Source: Romanomermis culicivorax
Lineage: Eukaryota; Nematoda; Enoplea; Mermithida; Mermithidae
Assembly (NCBI GenBank): GCA_963922205.1
Contig: CAWUHX010000070.1
Span: forward strand, 186,001-250,000
DNA: 64,000 nt
Direction: 5' to 3'
Under the pieces are notes generated by a model. It ran no database searches. It was not told the DNA's origin and was given only the letters and a program-made list of their open reading frames with translations. The position numbers were made by a program, and so were the translations under genes. Of the stretch, positions 27,373 through 38,206 are shown one piece after another (position 1 is the first letter of the stretch; every line of letters begins with the position of its first letter).

Positions 27373-28038
27373 TCATAGCTGTGCAGAGTCATGGATGCCT
27401 ACCTCTTCAGGTTTCTGAAGAATCGTTTCTATCATGTCAACAGATGATGCATAGGCATTGGAGTAGTGTGAGGAATGTGTCAATGAACGACATTCGTGCG
27501 ATAAGAGGGTGAGCTCGGCTATTTGAAGACTAGTGGCCACACCATACATGGCAGCCCAAGGCCACATCCAATCAAGGATGGTCCACAATAGGGTGTCTGG
27601 AATGGTGTGCTCAGTTGCCTTAGTGATGGTGATCTTATAGGTGTCTCTATATAGTTGGTAAAGACACCAGACTGTCTCGGTTGCCTTTTGGGCAGCACCA
27701 GACAGCAGCTGGATATAAAGGCGAGAAAGGATGTAAAATATGTCGTACTCTGCCAGCCTTCTAGGCTTGAAGTGAGTTTCAGACTGATCTGCTAGTTGAG
27801 CCCATGAGGTGGCAGGTTGTGACGTAGAAACAGACATGGATGGTACAGAAGTGGACTTCGTCGCAGCAGTGGAGGTAGTTGACATTACGCTAGAGGAGGG
27901 CAGCTGAGTAGTTGCACTCATTGTGGTAGGGGAGGTTGATTGCGGAGCTACTGGAGCTTGCTGAACAGATGGTGGGGGTGGAGGAGGTTGAGCTGCAGCT
28001 GCAGCAATTAACTGGTCCTGTAGCTGGAACTGATCCAC
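27373..28038 (-). CDS. element B 3' ORF, helical C-terminal domain
   Basis: 221-codon open frame. Residues 1-80 are Gln/Pro/Ser/Thr-rich ([12 protein letters not shown]) and probably disordered. Residues 85-205 form a helix-rich domain ([52 protein letters not shown]). The same order of segments occurs in element A at 31,876-32,300 ([31 protein letters not shown]), so the domain is conserved between diverged relatives and is a real product. Family unknown; not recognised as gag, pol or envelope. Confidence 0.6.
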   Translation of the reverse strand: MDQFQLQDQLIAAAAAQPPPPPPSVQQAPVAPQSTSPTTMSATTQLPSSSVMSTTSTAATKSTSVPSMSVSTSQPATSWAQLADQSETHFKPRRLAEYDIFYILSRLYIQLLSGAAQKATETVWCLYQLYRDTYKITITKATEHTIPDTLLWTILDWMWPWAAMYGVATSLQIAELTLLSHECRSLTHSSHYSNAYASSVDMIETILQKPEEVGIHDSAQL

Positions 28039-28173
28039 AGGTTGTTGAAAAGGAACAGGATATGCAGCTGGTGGTGCCTGATACCCAACATTTGGCAGTG
28101 GTATGGCATATGCCAGTGGAGGAGGTGGAAGTTGAGCAGGGTACTGATACTGAGGAACAACAAGCGGTTGATA

Positions 28174-28584
28174 CTATTGTTGAACGTAAGGATGGCAGAT
28201 GGACGCAACAGCAACAGGAGGCTGTTGCTGTGCACCAAAACCAGGTGGAAAAGAGACAGAAAGCAGAGATGGAAGGTTTTCTATAGGAACCTTAGGAACA
28301 GGTTCAGAGGCCTGAGGTTGTGAAAAACACAGAGGTGTGACACAAGATCTGTGAGGTTCATTCTGTTGAGCAGAAGTGGACGGCTTTTTTGGTTCTGGTT
28401 TGGTCTTCAAAACCTCAGCACCTTTTTGAGTGGCCCGACTAGACTTTGCCATAGGTTTATGAGTTTTACCAGATTCGCCCTGTGGATCTATCTTCTGTTT
28501 CTTGAGTTGAGAATGGAGATAGTGAAGAACATCATTTACAGGTTTACCAGAGATGTCAAGGATGTGGAAGTCATTGATGGTCAT
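28174..28584 (-). pseudogene. element B 3' ORF, low-complexity linker
   Basis: 136-codon piece upstream of the C-terminal domain. It starts with an ordered-looking stretch (FHILDISGKPVNDVLHYLHS) and then becomes Lys/Pro/Ser-rich. Element A has a Pro/Thr-rich region in the same position (32,320-33,452). Confidence 0.45.
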
Positions 28585-29068
28585 GGTACCTGCTTGGATC
28601 TGAGCTAAAGCTTCAGCTAGATCTTCAGGTGTGAGCGTAGGACCAGAGATCAGAGTAGCAGAAGTGGAATTTTTTTTTAGATTTTACAGGTCAAGCTGAC
28701 TTAGCTGCAGAAGTGGATGGTTGAAGGGGTGAAACAACTTGACATTGTGGCATGGCACTCTGAGGTGGAAGTGAAACAGAAACAGATGACTGTACGGCTA
28801 CTGTTGTTTGAATCATTGCTGGCTGACCTGAGGTTAGGACAGGAGTGGTAGGTAAAGGTCCAAAAATTGACTCATACAGAAATCAGAAATCACAGTCCAG
28901 TAAGCAGTTAAGCTCTCATAGGGAGGATGATATACCAACAGTAAGAGGGGGATCTAACTTATTGTGCTTCATAATATTAGCGGGTATGTAAAACAATTCT
29001 AGGTCAATAGAAATGCACTCGTCGTGGTCAATTGCTGGCCTATCTATAGGTGCTAGGCTTGTTGAAGG
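28585..29068 (-). other. element B 3' ORF, broken linker region
   Basis: No open frame of note. Translations in several frames remain Ser/Thr/Gln-rich, so this is probably the frameshifted continuation of the linker. Confidence 0.4.
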
Positions 29069-30436
29069 TTAATCAGAAAGTGAAACATATGTGGAAATTA
29101 TGGGAGCCTCGACCTGTGGGGGAGTCAGTGGCTCAGTTGTGAGTGTAGAAGATTCAGGAGTGGAAGTGACCAAAACTATTGAAGGAACTCTGAACTCAGC
29201 TTGTGACTCAGTCTGGAGTTCTTCAGTTTGGTCCAAACTAATAGTAAGATTAGAAAGTTGCATCTCTGCCTGGGTTAAGAGATGAGATGGTGTATCGACT
29301 GTCGCAGTGAGTGGCTGAGATTGAAGGTCAGTATCAGATGTGATAACAGCAACTATGGACGCCTCCGATGGGAGTGTAGCTTTGGCATCAGGTTTGGTTT
29401 GTGCCCAAAGTTGAGTATCTTCAGCAGTGCGAGATTTGTAGAGATTGTAATTAAGAATAGCAGAGGGTGGCATCAAAACTTGGTAAATCAGTAAGGGACA
29501 TACACATTGTGACAACCAGGAAAAGAGGTAGTGAGGATTACTTTCATACCTAGAGTCTTGGTGTAACAGATTCGATTCATCTATTGCCATTCTAGTTGAG
29601 GAGACTAGAACAGGTTGTAGGGCGAAATGATTTGTGATATGGGTGATAGATTTGCACCCGAATTAAGGTTTAATGCAGGGCAAAGTATTCGTATAGTGAT
29701 TAAGAATCTCATTAAGGTCACCATTCACATCCAACCAACATTGGAGCATGAAAAACTTCCTAAGTTCATCATCCTTGGTACTGATGGTGTTACAAATAGT
29801 CTCTTCGACATCTTCGTACTCCTCCAGAGAACATGGACAAGTCAACAGTGCTGGTAATGGAAGGCTATCAGTTAAAAGATTCAAGGCAGGATGTTTTGAG
29901 GTGTCAGATAGTGACAATACAATTGAGAGGGATATTGATAACCATTTGTGTACTGATTGTCCTGCTTAGGCTAATCTGCTGCCATGCAGTCTTTGAAGGG
30001 GTCAGCTTCACAAGGAAACCGATGAGATGTGGAAATAAAATTATCAACAAGGCTGTGGAAAACCTGTTGAAGATAATGAACGGACTTAGGGTGCACTTAA
30101 AGGATAGTGCAAGTCAGGAGCAGTTCCCAATTGCATAGCAGTGGCTATGACCATTTGGAGGTCCAGAGCATCATCGATGATCACAGGGTACTCTAGCAAT
30201 AATTGAGGGTCACTGGCTTGATCAATGCCAAGATTCCTGTGCTGATTGTGGGATAGTTTAGGCAGAGAAGGTGGAAAAGTAAAATGTTGCAGAGTTTCTA
30301 AACGTGCAGCACCATTGGTCAGGGTTGCAGGACACATTGACTGACCATGATTGGGCTTAGTAGTTTCTGTGAAGAGATAGGAGAAGACCGACAGTACCTC
30401 CTCCCACATCACTGCCAGTAGGAATTCCTTTGACAA
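29069..30436 (-). pseudogene. element B 3' ORF, middle domain
   Basis: Broken homologue of the element A middle domain (33,462-35,324). Pieces 30,086-30,436 (MWEEVLSVFSYLF, GQSMCPATLTNGAARLETL) and 29,663-29,917 (LLTCPCSLEEYEDVEETI) match A segments [31 protein letters not shown] and [19 protein letters not shown] third piece, 29,069-29,590, is a Thr/Glu-rich extension. Element A is inserted just upstream of the first piece. Function unknown. Confidence 0.6.
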
Positions 30437-30441
30437 TTTGG

Positions 30442-31025
30442 GGTTGTATCTTGGTTTGTTTCGGCGGAGATGATGTGGTGTGAGCAGGATTGGGATTCCG
30501 AGGTTACGTCCTTAATGTACGTGCTTCCCACACCCACGTTTACCCGATAAACTAATTACTGGTACTTAAACCCCAACACTAATTATCCCAACAATTAAAG
30601 AAAGAACTCCTTTCTTTAATCGTCTCCCTGGTTGCGCAAGATTGAAAGGCGAGGGATTTTCTACCTTTTAATGTTACGCAATAATGTACAAAACTTACGT
30701 GAACAAAACGGAGACGGGTGAGACGAAAAATAAAAACACTAAATCAACTCCCACGCACGGGCGAAAAAGAGATAGACGAAAAAGGCGTGGTGGGAGGCGG
30801 CGAGTATGTACTAGCGGTGGCCTATGGGGCACACAACTAGTAAGAAAAACATAAAAAATTATAACACTAATAATAGCAACTGAGAGAGACCAGCGCACGC
30901 GTACCGACGTGCGCTACAGTAAGACGGCTACTGGTGGTCCGCGTTGCTCTCTCCGCTAGCCACCTGCGGGCCTCTAACGCGCTTTGACAAAATGATAAAA
31001 AATCGGCGGAAAACACACTACAACA
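30442..31025 (-). repeat. element A 3' LTR
   Basis: 584 bp. In plus orientation it starts (G)GTTGTATCTTGG and ends CACACTACAACA. Its terminal T is lost or changed compared with the other LTR. Confidence 0.9.
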
Positions 31026-31039
31026 CCCCTCCCCCTTGC
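31026..31039 (-). promoter_or_regulatory. element A polypurine tract
   Basis: The minus strand reads GCAAGGGGGAGGGG directly before the 3' LTR. The identical tract is present in B at 26,746-26,759. Confidence 0.8.
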
Positions 31040-31875
31040 AGTAGATCGCCCTAAGCGATGGTCAAGAAATACTGAAAAACATGCAAGGGGAAGGGCCCTG
31101 CCACTACAGGCCGTCACCGGGGTTGCCGAAGAATTCTTCGGCGTCACACAGCGGGGCCGGCGGAGTTGTTGGGGTAGTTTGAGCCGATTTTGGGGCGGCG
31201 ACAACAGTGGGTCCGGCAGCGGAGGCAAGGACAAAGGGCAGTGCAAGTGGGGGCGTGTAGCGGGCCACCAGCGGTCGACTTACTGTGATGGTTGCAGCAT
31301 CGGCTGCACGTGCGCTGGAAACACTAGTACAAAAATATAAAGCAGGAACGAGATTAGAAATTAAACAACCGGTTTGAAATGAAGTAAAGAACAAACGAAA
31401 ACAAAGAAAACAAAATTACTGTACAAAAGCTTTTCTAATGGTGGCGTCGATGGCGAGTATCGGATGTGGATCGGTAGTTTCGAGGAGAATCGCGGCGGTC
31501 GCGTTCCTTTCGTCGATATCGATCGTTATGGTAGCCATGTGGATCGCAAGGGTCGTCGTGGCCATCAAAATGGATATTACGGGAGTAGCGGTTTCGACCG
31601 TAATTGGCGGTATCGCGGCGGCGCGAAGACGAGGTATACGTTTGAGGTTGAAGCGGCGAGAGTGGGTTGACGCCTCAAGGCGGTAGTTGCGTGGCGATTA
31701 GTGACGGGCGATCGGACGGCAACCCTGTTGGCGGCAACGGTCGCGGTGGCAGTAGATTCCACCGGGCAGAAAAGTTGTGCTGACGCAGCAGGGGTGCGGG
31801 GCGATCCGTCTCGCTGTGATACTGCAAATAGATTTGTTGAATGTCGGCTATTTCCGGCGGTTGTGGAAACGGGGC
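31040..31875 (-). other. element A 3' noncoding or broken coding region
   Basis: Ala/Thr/Arg-rich minus frames at 31,104-31,394 and 31,577-31,897 have no counterpart in B and no recognised domain. They may be composition-driven. Confidence 0.4.
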
Positions 31876-33452
31876 CTAGCGCGGGTAAGCCATCCAACTG
31901 TCTATGAATCCGACAGCGGTGTTATAGGCTTGTAGTGGACAGGATGGGTTATCCAAACCGCGGGCTTCGTATAAGAAAAGGGTCAAGTGGGCAGTGTGAA
32001 CCGCGTCAACGACGCCGAGCTCCTCAGCCCAAAGGCTGGCGACCCATTTCAATATCAGAGTGGCCACGTTGTGCGAGATGGGCGGTTGTTGTTCTTGGTA
32101 TGCGGGGTGGTAATGGTCTCGAAAATATTGGTACAACGCGAGCGAAGCGTTTGTAGCACGGATGTGCACGGGCATGATGATGCGAATACCGAGGCAGCCG
32201 AAGAAGTTGATCAATACCATTTCCTGCAGCGTGCGTGGCGAGAAAAACTCGACGGCGGGATCGATATTGGGCGGGTAGCCAGGTGTTACTAGCGTAACAC
32301 AATGCGGCGTATCGGTGGTTCAGAAACACGTATAATTCGGTAATCGCATGGCTTCGCTAGGCAACCAGGGTTTGATAGTTGGTGCGGGACTTGGTGGCAG
32401 AGGAGCTCCAAGAACCGGCCTAGTGAGGATGATCACTGGCGGCTGTTTGAACGCAGCAACCAGAGCCGACGTCGGGGCCATAGGCGGCAGCGACGTGGTG
32501 TGGGTTACCATAGTCGTAGCAGCAGTTGTCTGAACTGTAGGCGGTTGCGATGTAACCGTTGGCGGAATCGTGGTAGCAGTTGACGTTGCGGCATCCACGT
32601 CCATAGGAGGCGGTGGTAGTGGGGCTTTGAACTCATCTTTTGGCGGGTTTTTCAAAGCTTTCAGACGACGTTTGATTTCAGCATCCCTATGCAACGGGCT
32701 AATAAAGTCCGTCAATTTGGGCAGTGACCGGCGGAACTGGCGGCGATGTGCTTCTTCGTAGAAACCGGTGGAATGTACCTGGCATGTTTGTTCGCTTCGA
32801 GTACGGTGCGGCGGTACATCATCACGGCATTCGTGTTGACGACTATCCCGGCTGGTTGGTTGAGTTTGCTTTGTTTCTCTAGGGTGGAGATATCACGGGA
32901 GTGAGACTCGTGATGGGAACGGTGGCTATCGGGTTGATGAGCAGGCCGCGGTTTCATTGCCGGCGCTGCTGATTTGGAGGATGTGACTTTGGGTTTCGGC
33001 GTTGACGTGGCGTGCGAAGAGCGTTCGGCTTCTTCCCGGGCTCTCTGTTTATCGCGTTGTTCGCGGCATCGAGTTGTACGTTCGCTGGGCGTTCTGCCGC
33101 GCTCAGCATGCGAAGTGCTGGGTGGCGGCGTTCGCCGCGTGCTCGGCTCATCTGTTGTTCGCGTTTTGTGGGATTTGCGGTACGCCGATTCTTCCTGAAG
33201 GTGTTGTTTTCACTTTGTTGAGTGTTCATACCGGCCGGGTCTTCGGATAGGATTACCATAGCGATCTAGAGCCAGCGCGGACGTGCTGGGAGCCTGTGGG
33301 GTTTGAACATCCACAGGCGCCGTCGGCGGCACTAGAGTCGCTGGTTGCGGTGGTTGCGGCGGCGGTTGCGGCATTGGTTGTGGTTGCGATGTGACCGGCG
33401 GTGGTAAGAGAGCCGGTGCTTGCACAATGGGTTGTACCATTACCAGAGCCAT
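31876..33452 (-). pseudogene. element A 3' ORF, linker and helical C-terminal domain
   Basis: Pieces 33,210-33,452 (Pro/Gln-rich), 32,954-33,259 and 32,320-32,715 ([20 protein letters not shown], then Pro/Thr-rich) lead into a helical domain at 31,876-32,220 ([58 protein letters not shown]). The last matches B residues 85-205 at 27,373-28,038. Stops separate the pieces. Role unknown; by position it replaces an envelope gene but has no signal peptide or membrane helix. Confidence 0.6.
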
Positions 33453-33461
33453 TTGGGCAAC

Positions 33462-35324
33462 TTATGGAACCGGGGCGATCAACGTCGATGGAGGCAACAA
33501 AATTCGTTGTATCTCCTCTTTCAGCGTTTCAGGGTAGTCCTTCCAATGATGTTCTGGGAACAACATTCCGGGCGGTGGCGGCGGGAAATGATACCCTGCA
33601 TGCGCTGCGGCCAAGGCGTCCCATTGAGTAGCTGAAATAATCTGTTGCGAAAAACGTACGGGAGCACTATACCTGGCTGGGGCAATGGTGGCAATTATCG
33701 GAGGTCCCGGCAAAACTGCTGGTGTCGCCAAATATATTCGTGGGTCCACAGCGGGTGCTGTGGTCGGTATCGTAGCGGGTGGTTCTATGAGGGCGACGTC
33801 CATAGATGTGGATTGATCCACTGTGCTTTCTTCGGGTATATCGGTCAACATTTGTTCTGACGTCATCGTTTCGGAATCAATTGCGGCGGGTTGGATGGGA
33901 GTAGATTCGTTCATCGGAGCCGGGGCAATATTGGAAATTTCGTCGAACGTGAGTTTCAAGAAATCGGAGATCTGCGTAGCGGTTGCCATTATATCAGATA
34001 GTGCAGGGGGCATAGGAAGGGCCGACGCGTCTGTTGATGGCGGCAGCTTCGCTATGTTAAGGTCAAAAACTGGCGTATCGAATAGTTCGTCATCGGCAGG
34101 TTCAACTTCAACATCGATGGGGCGCTCGAGCAGTTCCTCCGCGGTGAGTGTTTGCACTGAAGTCGTAGTCGGCATGGGGTACGCATACACCGGCGCGGGG
34201 AACGAAAAACGGTTTTGAAAATCGATGAGCGCAATAAACGATGAGTAAAAATGGAAAGGGCTGTGCGGATTGGCCGTATAGTCGTGTTCGTCAATTTCCA
34301 TTTCTTTGACGGACGTTTCCATGTGGAAGTCTTCGTTGAACACAATGGGGCCTAACGCAAACCGATTGCAAATATAGGCGCCAGGATCGCTAGAGAAACT
34401 CAGTTCGCGTTCCGGAATGCGGTTCATCCAATTCGTAGGGAGCGAGTTGGGGTTGCCGTCGCTGCGATACCACATACACTCGTAGAACGCGGCGCGTATT
34501 TCTGGTTTCATCGATTGAGCATGGCGAAGAAGTACATCGTTGACGGAGGCATATTCTGCGGGGGAACACGGCGACGCGAGAAGCGCGGCCAACGGCATGA
34601 AAGAAGTTAGCTTTCGGAACCAGTCGCTGTCCACCTGTAAAAAATTAAGGATGGTGGAGGGGTGATAGCGATAATGAGTACCGTAATAGGTGCGCTCGTG
34701 CAGGGGTTGATCGGCGGCTACGCAATCTGTCCAGAGATCATCAACCTCGTGAGGAAGCGGCGGTAAATTGGGGTCGTTGTATGGCATTCGATCGCGGATG
34801 GCCAACTTGTATATCGGAGAAAGCAGAAAGTTGAGCAACTCGATGATCCGATCGGTGAGATTGCTCTTCATGGCCGACGTGACGGCTGCTTGAAGGCCTT
34901 TGGGATCGTCGAACACGGATTGTGGTTTGAGAGCCGGATCTTCGTCATCGGAAACGTCCAGTGATTTGTTCCATTCATCTTTTTGTTTCTTTTTCTTTTT
35001 CTTTGGCGCCTTCGGAACAGGAAGAAGTTTCAGGTGAGTTGTGCGCATCAAAGCTTTGACATCCCGGAAGCCATTGGTTACTGTTCCTAAACAAAAAGAC
35101 CGACCGTGGTCGGACGCTGTGCAGTCATACATGAAAAATTTGTAAGCCGAAAGAACTTCGTCCCGCATAATCGTGGGTAAGGCGACTTGCGATGTCGTCG
35201 GGTATATTCGGTTGGGGTAATCGGGGGGCAAGGCATCGGACAACGCGACATTGTGAAAAGTGGCGATAACGTATTCGGCGAGGTGGTCGATTTGGGTGGC
35301 ATCCAGTGAGTCGTGGGGAAACAA
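33462..35324 (-). CDS. element A 3' ORF, middle domain (unknown)
   Basis: 620-codon open frame continuing the exonuclease region in another frame; it overlaps the preceding ORF by 238 bases. Ordered part about residues 1-310: [49 protein letters not shown], a Lys-rich patch ([12 protein letters not shown]), [20 protein letters not shown], and [20 protein letters not shown]. The remainder is acidic and Pro/Thr-rich. B has matching segments. In B the exonuclease motif III and FPHD lie in one frame, so the split in A is probably a 1-base slip in the G run near 35,326-35,331. No known family recognised. Confidence 0.65.
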   Translation of the reverse strand: MFPHDSLDATQIDHLAEYVIATFHNVALSDALPPDYPNRIYPTTSQVALPTIMRDEVLSAYKFFMYDCTASDHGRSFCLGTVTNGFRDVKALMRTTHLKLLPVPKAPKKKKKKQKDEWNKSLDVSDDEDPALKPQSVFDDPKGLQAAVTSAMKSNLTDRIIELLNFLLSPIYKLAIRDRMPYNDPNLPPLPHEVDDLWTDCVAADQPLHERTYYGTHYRYHPSTILNFLQVDSDWFRKLTSFMPLAALLASPCSPAEYASVNDVLLRHAQSMKPEIRAAFYECMWYRSDGNPNSLPTNWMNRIPERELSFSSDPGAYICNRFALGPIVFNEDFHMETSVKEMEIDEHDYTANPHSPFHFYSSFIALIDFQNRFSFPAPVYAYPMPTTTSVQTLTAEELLERPIDVEVEPADDELFDTPVFDLNIAKLPPSTDASALPMPPALSDIMATATQISDFLKLTFDEISNIAPAPMNESTPIQPAAIDSETMTSEQMLTDIPEESTVDQSTSMDVALIEPPATIPTTAPAVDPRIYLATPAVLPGPPIIATIAPARYSAPVRFSQQIISATQWDALAAAHAGYHFPPPPPGMLFPEHHWKDYPETLKEEIQRILLPPSTLIAPVP

Positions 35325-36505
35325 TGGGGGGCGTTGTAAACCTCGGGAATGAAGCCGTAGCGACCAAAAGCCAAAAACAATAGCAACGGATAATAAGCGT
35401 CGAGGGCCGCATAGTCAAGGACATCGGATTGCAGGAACGACGTCGTCGGGTTGTTGAAGAAACGCAGGGATGCTGGGAAGCGTAGCACGAGCTTTGAAAC
35501 GTCCAGCGCCCACATGGCGGAAACAGTTGCTTTTAGCGTGCATTTTTCGGGGAGGAAGCCAATTCGTCGCGCCAGCTTGTACAGTGACGGGGATATGTCG
35601 ATGTTTCGAATAACGCGGTACGCGTCAAAATGAATGGCTTTTACGACGGGATCTTTGTTTTTGTTTTGCTGATCGGTCCGGAATTGAGTACCCAGAAGAG
35701 CATATATTCCCGCCCAGTCGTCGGCTCCATCGAAGGAAACTACGATGGTGTGTTCGCCCTCGACTAGGGAGAATAGCGCGGTCCAGTCTTCCGGGGTAGC
35801 GGTGAACGTTTCGAAGACAAACATCGTGCCGTTCGGGAATGCAAGTTGAACATACCGGGGGTAGCTAGACGCCGTGGGGTCGGCTGGCATGGGCACGGTG
35901 AACTGGAAATGTTTTATATCAGGGGCCATGATCGATTCGGTGTCAAAGCCGACCAGCGTATAGCCACGGAAGTTTGGTGTGGGTTGGGCGGCCAAGGCCT
36001 GCCCCAAACTTCTGGGTGAAAGGAATATCGGTGGCGGCAAGACATTCGGGGGTCGCACGTACATGGATATGTACCACGATTCCAAATCCGCGACGCGGGT
36101 CAGGCGTTTGACGTTGTTTTCTAAACAAGAGCGAGCGCGATATTTATCATTGACACATGGGGCACCAAATCGAAAGAGCGAAATGGGGATTAAAGGATGA
36201 TTTAAACGTGAACCAGGAGGGAGGCGCGGTGTTGCTTTCGATTCGTTAGGAGGACACATGCTCTGAGGAGGCGTTGGCTTGGGCGGCGATGTCACCTTGA
36301 TGGGCGCATTTGGACAACTGGATCGGGCTACGATAGCGAGATAACGAGAGTTGTCGTATGCGGAAATCAAAGCAGCAGCCGGTTGTGGACTGAGGAGGCC
36401 ACAACTTGACGATGGCGGGGATCGCGGCAGCTGACCATGGATCTCTGGCGCAAATTTACAGAGTGGGGGAGTTACCCATGGGGTCCGAAGCAAAAGAGCA
36501 TGCAA
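35087..36505 (-). CDS. retrotransposon-borne DEDDy 3'-5' exonuclease-like protein
   Basis: 472 codons. Residues 1-120 are Pro/Ser-rich. The exonuclease-like domain spans about 175-380. Motif I is VGFDTES with Asp188 and Glu190; motif II is [10 protein letters not shown] with Asp263 before Trp264; motif III is [14 protein letters not shown] with Tyr365-x3-Asp369. The DxE, D and YxxxD set is the DEDDy signature of the DnaQ-like fold, and GADDW and YAALDAY closely resemble WRN and RNase D motifs. Known members trim DNA or RNA 3' ends using two metal ions. It lies downstream of integrase, after about 750 bases without an open frame, so a spliced or subgenomic message is likely. After residue 390 the frame is probably shifted. 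Confidence 0.75.
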   Translation of the reverse strand: MHALLLRTPWVTPPLCKFAPEIHGQLPRSPPSSSCGLLSPQPAAALISAYDNSRYLAIVARSSCPNAPIKVTSPPKPTPPQSMCPPNESKATPRLPPGSRLNHPLIPISLFRFGAPCVNDKYRARSCLENNVKRLTRVADLESWYISMYVRPPNVLPPPIFLSPRSLGQALAAQPTPNFRGYTLVGFDTESIMAPDIKHFQFTVPMPADPTASSYPRYVQLAFPNGTMFVFETFTATPEDWTALFSLVEGEHTIVVSFDGADDWAGIYALLGTQFRTDQQNKNKDPVVKAIHFDAYRVIRNIDISPSLYKLARRIGFLPEKCTLKATVSAMWALDVSKLVLRFPASLRFFNNPTTSFLQSDVLDYAALDAYYPLLLFLAFGRYGFIPEVYNAPHCFPTTHWMPPKSTTSPNTLSPLFTMSRCPMPCPPITPTEYTRRHRKSPYPRLCGTKFFRLTNFSCMTAQRPTTVGLFV

Positions 36506-37259
36506 GAATAAGCAGCAAAAGCATAAAAGTGAGAAAAATACCGTCGCAGGCGAAGCTAAGATTGTTTTGGTGGGGCTGCTGCTCGGCCCAACGTACGTAT
36601 CGTTCGTTGACGTTTATCGATTCACGATACGGCGGAGGCTCATCGGCCGTGGATGTTGATCCAGTTGACGGCGTGGTCATTTTGAAAAAAATAAATTTTA
36701 AGGAGCGGCTGGAAAATGCGACTGTTGCGGATGGAAGTGAAAAGTGGAAATGAAATAGTAAAAGAATAAGCCGCTGAAAGGTGAAGAAAGTGTAAAGTAA
36801 GAAAATGCAAACACTACCGTTACGAAAAGCAACACAAACACCACTATGTTAATGGGGACTAAAATCAACCTTTCCCAATTAGTCTTATGAGAGTGATAGC
36901 GGCCAGGGTCGGGCGGAAATAAACTGAATGGCCTCGTGCTGAACAGAACCTAACATTAAAGAAGAAACCCCCTCCTATCGTAATATGTGGGGACTGGGGC
37001 AAGATGTAAGGTGATGTTGTAAAGTCGGCCGAGTGGTTGTAAAAGACAGGTCGAAAGGAAGTGTTTCGAAATTGCCGTGCATCCTTGCTCGTCAACGAGG
37101 TCGCCATGATCTAAATTAAACAGACGTAAAGATTATTTACAACGCGGCGTGATGAGCGCCGTATCACAAAAGAAAAAATTTCAAAGCAAACTATTGCCGG
37201 CGAGAAGTGTGGGGCATACGTGGTCCACCTTCTTCGTTTTCGAACGCGTCCTTCGCCCG
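36506..37259. other. element A spacer between integrase and exonuclease ORF
   Basis: No continuous frame on the minus strand. Small frames at 36,456-36,680 and 36,865-37,107 show no domain. It could hold an internal promoter or splice acceptor for the 3' ORF. AT-richer than the rest of element A. Confidence 0.4.
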
Positions 37260-38200
37260 TCATGGGACAAATGGTTTTAGACGTGTTATGGAGACGGTCT
37301 GCGGGCGGCCGGGCGCATCGAGTGAGTCGATTGTGACAACGTTTTCAGCTGGGCGGGAGGCGTCCCTGATTAGAAAGGGTCCAATGAAGTTGGGTTGAAT
37401 TTTGTTGGCTTTGCGCGTATTGGTTAAAAGGACCAAGTCCTTGAGGAGGAAGTCACGTTTTCCGGCTTTGTGATCAAAGTATTCTTTGCTGGAGGCGGCT
37501 GCGGCATCGAGGTTTGCTTTAATTTTTTCGTGCATTTTGAGTTGTGCTTGCATAAGGATATGCTGATAGGCATCGTAATTCAACGGCAAAGTGAGTCGGC
37601 GGGTGCAGTCGTAGTCGAAGGTGATGCGCGGCTCATATCCTCGTAGTAAACTGAATGGTGAATGGCGTGTAGCTGTATGCGGTGTGGCGTTGTAGGCGAA
37701 CACGGCGTAGGGCAGGTAGCGCTCCCAGTTGTCTGGATCGTCGGCGGTATACTTTTTTAGCTGGGCGATCAATGTTTGATTGAAACGTTCGACCATTCCG
37801 TTGCACTGGGGGTGGTACGCCGTTTTTTTAACCTTCCGAACTTTGAGAAGCTCGCATATATCTTGCATAAGCTTTGACGTAAAGCATCCACCTTGATCGG
37901 AAAGGAGTACGAGTGGGCTACCGTGTGGAGGATGACTTTGTTGATAAAACATTCCACTATGGTTGAGGCTTTCACATCCGGTATCAGGTGCGCGGGTACG
38001 AATTTCGTAAAATAATCCTGAAAAACAATAACGTAGGGACGCTTCTCACCTACTGGCGAAATATTGACGATGTCGGTTGCCACAATTTCAAATGGGTGTT
38101 TGGGTTGGATTTGCAGCAGTGGCGGAGGCGGTGATGTGCGCGGCGTTGTTAGTTGGCAAATTTTGCAAGTTTTAATCCAATCTCGAACGTTTTCTTCCAT
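37260..38200 (-). pseudogene. element A integrase
   Basis: Two overlapping frames (37,769-38,200 and 37,260-37,952). The zinc-binding HHCC module spans a stop: the His pair is at the end of the previous ORF ([14 protein letters not shown]) and the Cys pair is CKIC. The catalytic core shows Asp43 (VATDIVN) in the first frame, then Asp19 (LSDQGGCF) and Glu55 ([11 protein letters not shown]) in the second, a perfect D,35,E spacing. The C-terminal part includes GPFLIRD and ends TRLKPFVP. A TGA at about 38,202 and a frameshift near 37,900 break the gene. Type and placement after RNase H fit Ty3/gypsy. Confidence 0.85.
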
Positions 38201-38206
38201 GCGGGG

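Noticed and set aside
27936..28323. Plus-strand open frames opposite the B C-terminal ORF
   Set aside because: Composition shadows of the Gln/Pro-rich minus frame.
31438..34218. Long plus-strand open frames in element A
   Set aside because: They mirror the minus-strand coding sequence in GC-rich DNA and have no domain; pol, exonuclease and LTR polarity are all minus.
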